Below, piece by piece: positions 60,394 through 64,000 of a stretch of DNA of 64,000 nt. The stretch is from NCBI GenBank assembly GCA_963792785.1, contig CAWBXO010000001.1:992001-1056000 (forward strand), read 5' to 3'. Positions within the stretch are counted from its first letter, which is position 1; every line of letters starts with the position of its first letter. A model generated the notes under the pieces. The model was not told where the DNA came from and did not search any database. It worked only from the letters and a program-made list of their open reading frames with translations. The stretch comes from CAWIMX01 sp963792785 (GTDB lineage Bacteria > Acidobacteriota > Vicinamibacteria > Vicinamibacterales > CAVVIG01). Position numbers and translations under genes: made by a program.

Positions 60394-60475
60394 ATGCAAC
60401 ACGAAGACCCGAAGACACGAAGAAGATTCTTTCGGGAAGAAAGCGCTTCGGGCCTTCGGGCCTTCGTGGTTGCAT
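60394..60475. repeat. Inverted repeat of the ATGCAACCACGAAGGCC family
   Basis: Left arm ATGCAACACGAAGACCCGAAG with small differences, right arm CTTCGGGCCTTCGGGCC ... GTTGCAT. It lies between the transglutaminase-like gene's 5' end and the TatC gene's 3' end (both on the minus strand), 2 bp from the TatC stop. Confidence 0.7.
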
Positions 60476-60477
60476 TT

Positions 60478-61248
60478 CTACGACCGCGGATGCGCGGCCC
60501 AGGCGATGCCGATGCTCAGCACGTACAGCCCGATCATCGGCAGGGCGAACAGCGTCTGGTTATACGGATCCCCCGACGGCGTGATGATCGCCGAGGCGAC
60601 GAAGGTGAGCAGGAACGCGTACTTGAAGTGCTTCCACAGGAAGCGCGCCGTGATCAGCCGCATCCGGGCGAGGAAGTACGCGAGCGTCGGGATCTGGAAC
60701 GTGATCGCCATCGCGAGGATGGTCTTCTCGTACATCCCGAAGACGCTGTCGAGCGTCGGCATGAACGTCAGATTCGTGTTCTGGAACGTGCCGAAGAACG
60801 CCAGCATGTAGGGGAACATCACGTAGTGCCCGAAGGCGAAGCCGCCGAGCACGCCGGCCGTGCCCAGGAACACGAACGGGATCACGAACCGCTTCTCGTT
60901 GGCGTAGAGCGCCGGGGCGATGAACCGCCACAGCTGGTACACGATGAACGGCGACGCGACCACGACGCCGGCGAGCAGCGCCACCTGCATGTAGAACCCG
61001 AACGCCGCGGTCGGCTCCGTGTAGATCAGCGTGACGCCAGGCGGCAGCCCCTTGCGCGCCGGGGCGAGGACGAAGTCGGCGATCGGGAAGACGAACCAGA
61101 AGGTCACCGCCACGCCGGCGACGATCGCGTAGATCGATCGGAGCACCCGCTTGCGGAACTCCTCGAGGTGCTCGAGGAACGACATCTGTCCCAGGCGGGA
61201 CGGCTCGGGATCCTCGGGCGGCAGGGCGCGGGCGCGGACGGCGGACAT
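60478..61248 (-). CDS. tatC: Sec-independent protein translocase subunit TatC
   Basis: 256 residues, six membrane helices. Signature: MSFLEHLEEFRKRVLRSIYAIVAG at residues ~22-45 with the conserved Glu/Arg pair, FYMQVALLAGVVVASPFIVYQLWRFIAPAL, KRFVIPFVFLGTAGVLGGFAFGHYVMFPYML, and IITPSGDPYNQTLFALPMIGLYVLSIG. It is the signal-peptide receptor of twin-arginine export of folded proteins across the inner membrane. No tatA or tatB lies next to it. The start at 61248 is preferred because the conserved FLEHLEE follows within 25 residues. Confidence 0.95.
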   Translation of the reverse strand: MSAVRARALPPEDPEPSRLGQMSFLEHLEEFRKRVLRSIYAIVAGVAVTFWFVFPIADFVLAPARKGLPPGVTLIYTEPTAAFGFYMQVALLAGVVVASPFIVYQLWRFIAPALYANEKRFVIPFVFLGTAGVLGGFAFGHYVMFPYMLAFFGTFQNTNLTFMPTLDSVFGMYEKTILAMAITFQIPTLAYFLARMRLITARFLWKHFKYAFLLTFVASAIITPSGDPYNQTLFALPMIGLYVLSIGIAWAAHPRS

Positions 61249-61278
61249 TCTTCTTGTGAAACTGCCATTGATTGTAGC

Positions 61279-61317
61279 TTGACTGGGCCCCATGTTTGTC
61301 ATACGTTGTTGGACAAA
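61279..61317 (+). promoter_or_regulatory. Near-leaderless promoter and operator for padR-3
   Basis: TTGACT (61279-61284), 17-base spacer, TACGTT (61302-61307). Predicted transcription starts within three bases of the ATG at 61317. An inverted repeat TTTGTC (61295-61300)/GACAAA (61312-61317) overlaps the -10 and ends on the first base of the start codon. Confidence 0.65.
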
Positions 61318-61685
61318 TGGCGCGCTCCGGGAAACCCGACTCACTCGGCCAGTTCGAACAGCTCGTCCTTACGGCCGTCGCCTCCCTGCGAGACGACGCC
61401 TACGGCGTGTCGATCCACGAAAAGGTCCAGGAGCTCACGGCGCCAAAGCGCGTGTCGCTCGGCGCCGTCTACGTGACGCTCGACCGCGCCGAGGACAAGG
61501 GCTTCATCAGCTCGTGGAAATCCGACCCGACGCCGGAGCGCGGCGGCCGGGCCAAGCGGTGCTACAAGCTCGAAGCGCTCGGCGAGAAGGCGCTCCGCGA
61601 GGCGGCCGAGACCGCCCAGCGCATGCAGTACGCCCTTGCCGAGGCCTGGGGACCACGCCAATGGAAGCCGGCCAGAGCCCGCTAG
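61317..61685 (+). CDS. PadR-family transcriptional regulator 3
   Basis: 122 residues from ATG 61317 (a TTG at 61296 is upstream of the likely transcription start, so it is rejected). Winged-helix pattern: LGQFEQLVLTAVASLRDDAYGVSIHEKVQELTAPKRVSLGAVYVTLDRAEDKGFISSW, then GGRAKRCYKLEALGEKALREAAE. It overlaps the next gene by 25 bp. Probably represses its own four-gene operon. Confidence 0.94.
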   Translation: MARSGKPDSLGQFEQLVLTAVASLRDDAYGVSIHEKVQELTAPKRVSLGAVYVTLDRAEDKGFISSWKSDPTPERGGRAKRCYKLEALGEKALREAAETAQRMQYALAEAWGPRQWKPARAR

Positions 61686-62725
61686 CCGTCCTGATCGTGG
61701 AGCGTCTGCTCCCGCCCGCGTGCCGCGAGCACGTGATCGGCGACCTGCAGGAGCGCGCAGCCTCACAGGGCGCGTTCCTCGCCGACGCCCTCCGCACGGT
61801 CCCGTTCGTCCTCTGGAGCCAGATCCGCCGCACGACCGATCCGGCGCTGACGCTCCTGATGGCGGCCGGTCTGATGATGATCTACCGGCTCGCGGATCGC
61901 GGCCGCTCCGGCTGGCTCGTCACGGCGATTCCCGCCGCCCTCGCGATGCTGGTGCTCGTCCTGCGCGACGCGTACGCGTCCGAGGGCGCGCGCACGAAGA
62001 TCGCCGTCGCCGCCGACGCGTTCCTCGCGATGGCTGGCGCGCTCGGCCTCGCCGCACTGGTGGCAGCCGTCCAGCCAGCGGCGGCGATGCCCCAGACCGC
62101 GCTGCTCATGGGGACGCTCTACGGCCTCGTGCTCCTCGTCGTGCTGCGCACGCTCACGTGGAACGGCTCCGGCCGCGTGGCGCTGACGGGAGGGGCCACC
62201 GCGAAACCCGACGCGCTGCGCCGGCAGTCGGACCGGCTATGGAACCTCTTCCTGGTGGCCAGCCTGCTGTATGTGCTGACGCTCATGGCCCTGCTCTCGC
62301 GCCGCCTGCCGGTATCGCCGAACTTCCCGCTGCTCATCGCGATCGGTGCCGGCCTCGTGATGCGCAGCTGGGGCCGGCCGCCCAGGCCAAGCGGCGACCA
62401 GACAAGCCTGCGCGTGCCCAACCAGGTCGCGGGCCTCGAGCGGCGCCGCGATCACATGCGGCACTGGTCGTCGTACGCCAGGAGCGGTTTCGCCGTCGTG
62501 GGCGGCTTTCCGCTCGCCCTTGTCGCCCTGGTCTGGCTCGTCGACACCGCCTTCGGCATCACCGCGTCCGGCCCGCTCAGCCTGCGGGCGGCGTGGCCCG
62601 TGTGGGCGACCGTCACGGCGGTGACCGCCGCCTGGTTCGTGGTCGGCACCTTCCTCTCCCGCCGCACGGCGCGTGCCCTTCAGGCCGAGATCGACGCGCT
62701 GCAATCCCCCCGCAATGACCACTGA
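61661..62725 (+). CDS. Membrane protein with permease prefix domain 2-like N-terminus
   Basis: 354 residues from ATG 61661. Residues 1-40: MEAGQSPLAVLIVERLLPPACREHVIGDLQERAASQ, matching the prefix-domain pattern (LLP ... GDL ... E). About eight membrane helices follow (LTLLMAAGLMMIYRLADRG, LVTAIPAALAMLVLVLRD, ALGLAALVAAVQPAAAM, LWNLFLVASLLYVLTLMALLS, GFPLALVALVWLVD). It overlaps PadR-3 and the ABC ATPase (by 11 bp), so all are translated together. It may be the membrane partner of the ABC export system encoded next. Confidence 0.8.
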   Translation: MEAGQSPLAVLIVERLLPPACREHVIGDLQERAASQGAFLADALRTVPFVLWSQIRRTTDPALTLLMAAGLMMIYRLADRGRSGWLVTAIPAALAMLVLVLRDAYASEGARTKIAVAADAFLAMAGALGLAALVAAVQPAAAMPQTALLMGTLYGLVLLVVLRTLTWNGSGRVALTGGATAKPDALRRQSDRLWNLFLVASLLYVLTLMALLSRRLPVSPNFPLLIAIGAGLVMRSWGRPPRPSGDQTSLRVPNQVAGLERRRDHMRHWSSYARSGFAVVGGFPLALVALVWLVDTAFGITASGPLSLRAAWPVWATVTAVTAAWFVVGTFLSRRTARALQAEIDALQSPRNDH

Positions 62726-63617
62726 CGCCGCCCTCTCCTGCCGCGGGCTGATCAAAACGTTCGGCGGACGCCGCGCCGTGGACGCGCTCGATCTCGACAT
62801 CTACCCCGGCGCGATCTTCGGCTTGCTCGGCCCCAACGGTTCCGGCAAGACGACGACGATTCGCACGTCGCTCGGCATCTACCGCCCCGACGGCGGCTCG
62901 GTCACGCTCCTCGGCTCGCGCGACCCCCTGAGCGTCCGTCACCGCGTCGGCTACCTGCCGGAGGAGCGCGGGCTCTACGCGCGGATGAAGGTGCGGGAGC
63001 AGCTGGCGTTCCTCGCGTCGATCCGCGGCCTGAGCCTGGCGGAATCCGATCGGCGCGCCGGCGCGTGGCTCGAGCGCGTCGGCCTCGCGGACCGGGGCCA
63101 GGTCCTCACGCGCGAGTTGTCGAAGGGCATGCAGCAGAAGGTGCAGTTCGCCGCGGCCGTCATCCACGACCCGGTGCTCGTCGTCCTCGACGAGCCGTTC
63201 AGCGGGCTCGATCCAATCAACGCGCGCCTGCTGCAGGATCTGATCCTGGAGCAGCGCGATAAGGGCACGGCCGTGATCCTCTCGACGCACCAGATGGATC
63301 AGGTCGAGGCGATGTGCGAATCGATCTGCCTGATTCACAACGGCACCGCCGTGCTGCGCGGCACCCTCGAGGCGATCAAGGCCGAGTACGGCCGGAACAC
63401 GCTGGCCGTGGACTACTCGGGCGATCCGGGGCGGCTCACGGGTCTGCCGGGCGTGCGCCACGTGGACGATCGCGGCCGCCAGGCGCGCCTCGCGCTCGAG
63501 AAGGGCGCGGACGTCCAGGCGCTGATGCGGGCCGTGCTCGATCGCGTCGTGGTGCACGGCATGCGCCTCGACGAGCCGCACATCGAGGAAATCTACGTGG
63601 ACAAGGTCAGCGCATGA
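62715..63617 (+). CDS. ABC transporter ATP-binding protein (NatA/EcsA-type)
   Basis: 300 residues. Walker A LLGPNGSGKTTTIRTSLGIY, Q-loop region VGYLPEERGLYARMK, signature RELSKGMQQKVQFAAAVIHDP, Walker B LVVLDEPFSGLDP and switch His ILSTHQMDQVEAMC. The C-terminal ~80 residues (VDYSGDPGRLTGLPGVRHVDDRG ... HIEEIYVDKVSA) are the usual DUF4162-like cap of ABC-2 export ATPases. Starts inside the previous gene and its stop overlaps the permease start (ATGA). Confidence 0.95.
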   Translation: MTTDAALSCRGLIKTFGGRRAVDALDLDIYPGAIFGLLGPNGSGKTTTIRTSLGIYRPDGGSVTLLGSRDPLSVRHRVGYLPEERGLYARMKVREQLAFLASIRGLSLAESDRRAGAWLERVGLADRGQVLTRELSKGMQQKVQFAAAVIHDPVLVVLDEPFSGLDPINARLLQDLILEQRDKGTAVILSTHQMDQVEAMCESICLIHNGTAVLRGTLEAIKAEYGRNTLAVDYSGDPGRLTGLPGVRHVDDRGRQARLALEKGADVQALMRAVLDRVVVHGMRLDEPHIEEIYVDKVSA

Positions 63618-64000
63618 ACATCGTCCAGATCGGCAAGATCGCGCGGCGCGAGTACCTCGCCCGCGTGCGCAGCCGCGCGTTCCGCGCCATGACGGTGATG
63701 GTGCCCGTGTTCATGGGCCTGTACGGCCTGGTCATGCCGAGGATCCTGCGTTCGGGCAGCACCGATCTGCGCGTCACGATCGTGGACGCCGCCACCGGCC
63801 TCGGCCCCGCCTTCGCCCAGCGCCTCGAGGAGGTCGAGACCCCGCGCATTCACGTGACGGGGATCGTGCCGCCCGATGGCAGCCCCGACGGACGCGCGCA
63901 GTTCACGGCCGCGGTCCGCGCGCGCGCGATCGACGGCTTCCTCCTCCTCGAGCCGGACGCCGGCGAGCCCGGCGGCGTCCGCGCGCAGTATTTCTCGCGC
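63614..64000 (+). CDS. ABC-2-type permease (NatB-like), N-terminal part, cut by window end
   Basis: At least 129 residues, open at the window edge. MNIVQIGKIARREYLARVRSRAFRAMTVMVPVFMGLYGLVMPRIL is the classic N-terminus of NatB-type permeases: amphipathic start, then the first membrane helix. The next part (VTIVDAATGLGPAFAQRLEEV ...) begins the extracytoplasmic domain. Together with the ATPase it forms an exporter, possibly of sodium or a small toxic compound. The rest lies beyond 64000. Confidence 0.9.
   Translation, partial: MNIVQIGKIARREYLARVRSRAFRAMTVMVPVFMGLYGLVMPRILRSGSTDLRVTIVDAATGLGPAFAQRLEEVETPRIHVTGIVPPDGSPDGRAQFTAAVRARAIDGFLLLEPDAGEPGGVRAQYFSR

Noticed and set aside
1..64000. tRNA, rRNA, integrase, transposase or phage genes
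   Set aside because: None seen on either strand. The dispersed repeats are not attributed to a mobile element in the window.

Overview
The window is a 64 kb stretch of very GC-rich chromosomal DNA (roughly two thirds G+C by eye, with long spurious antisense reading frames). It looks like a soil Acidobacteriota, most likely the Vicinamibacteria lineage. The reasons are gene style rather than a marker gene: an Oar-type TonB-dependent receptor with an N-terminal carboxypeptidase-regulatory domain, secreted cytochrome c/quinoprotein pairs in several copies, PadR regulators coupled to 'permease prefix domain' membrane proteins (the ADOP-type permeases expanded in Acidobacteria), and many short 'stuttering' intergenic repeats. 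No rRNA, tRNA, CRISPR array, transposase, integrase or phage gene was seen. The taxonomic call is inference.

Layout. 1-471: tail of a LytTR response regulator. 0.6-17.7 kb: a secreted redox/esterase island around a central TonB-dependent receptor (9466-12309). Two divergent arms each carry a cytochrome c/PHM-like dicopper protein next to a cytochrome c/PQQ dehydrogenase. The island also has three paralogues of an unnamed secreted family ('GDSxGHW'), two esterases, and two related secreted proteins at the outer edges. 17.7-21.4 kb: cold-shock protein, a zinc-ribbon protein, a gene-free segment with a strong inverted repeat, and a two-gene SPFH plus zinc-ribbon membrane operon. 21.5-30 kb: OPT transporter, YaeQ, FAD oxidoreductase, a PAS-rich hybrid histidine kinase and a sodium:solute symporter. 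30-36 kb: PadR plus ADOP permease, slipin plus NfeD, TerB-like protein. 36-47.4 kb: a glycosyltransferase, then a long minus-strand run (methyltransferase, GNAT, SDR, tannase-family enzyme, VOC, YhcH, broken RidA, phosphatase, LOR/SDH enzyme, two DinB-fold proteins, a caspase-like protein, unknowns). 47.4-52.7 kb: M23 peptidase, MFS exporter, lectin-domain protein, and a PadR operon with two orphan prefix-domain membrane proteins. 52.7-59.6 kb: AddA/AddB-like helicase-nuclease. 59.8-64 kb: transglutaminase-like protein, TatC, then PadR, prefix-domain protein, ABC ATPase and ABC permease (cut by the window end).

How the genes work together. The 0.6-17.7 kb island reads as an extracytoplasmic oxidation/hydrolysis system: quinoprotein dehydrogenases and copper-monooxygenase-like proteins, each with its own c-type haem, esterases to cut products, and a TonB receptor for uptake. 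The substrate is unknown. Three PadR operons share one control design: a near-consensus promoter placed so that the mRNA is leaderless or nearly so, with an inverted repeat running from the -10 box into the start codon.

Quality caution. Seven genes carry eight apparent frameshifts, and every one is explained by one extra copy of a neighbouring base. That one-sided pattern suggests systematic insertion errors in the assembly rather than decay, so I annotate the repaired products. Only the RidA-family gene near 42.3 kb looks truly broken (internal deletion).
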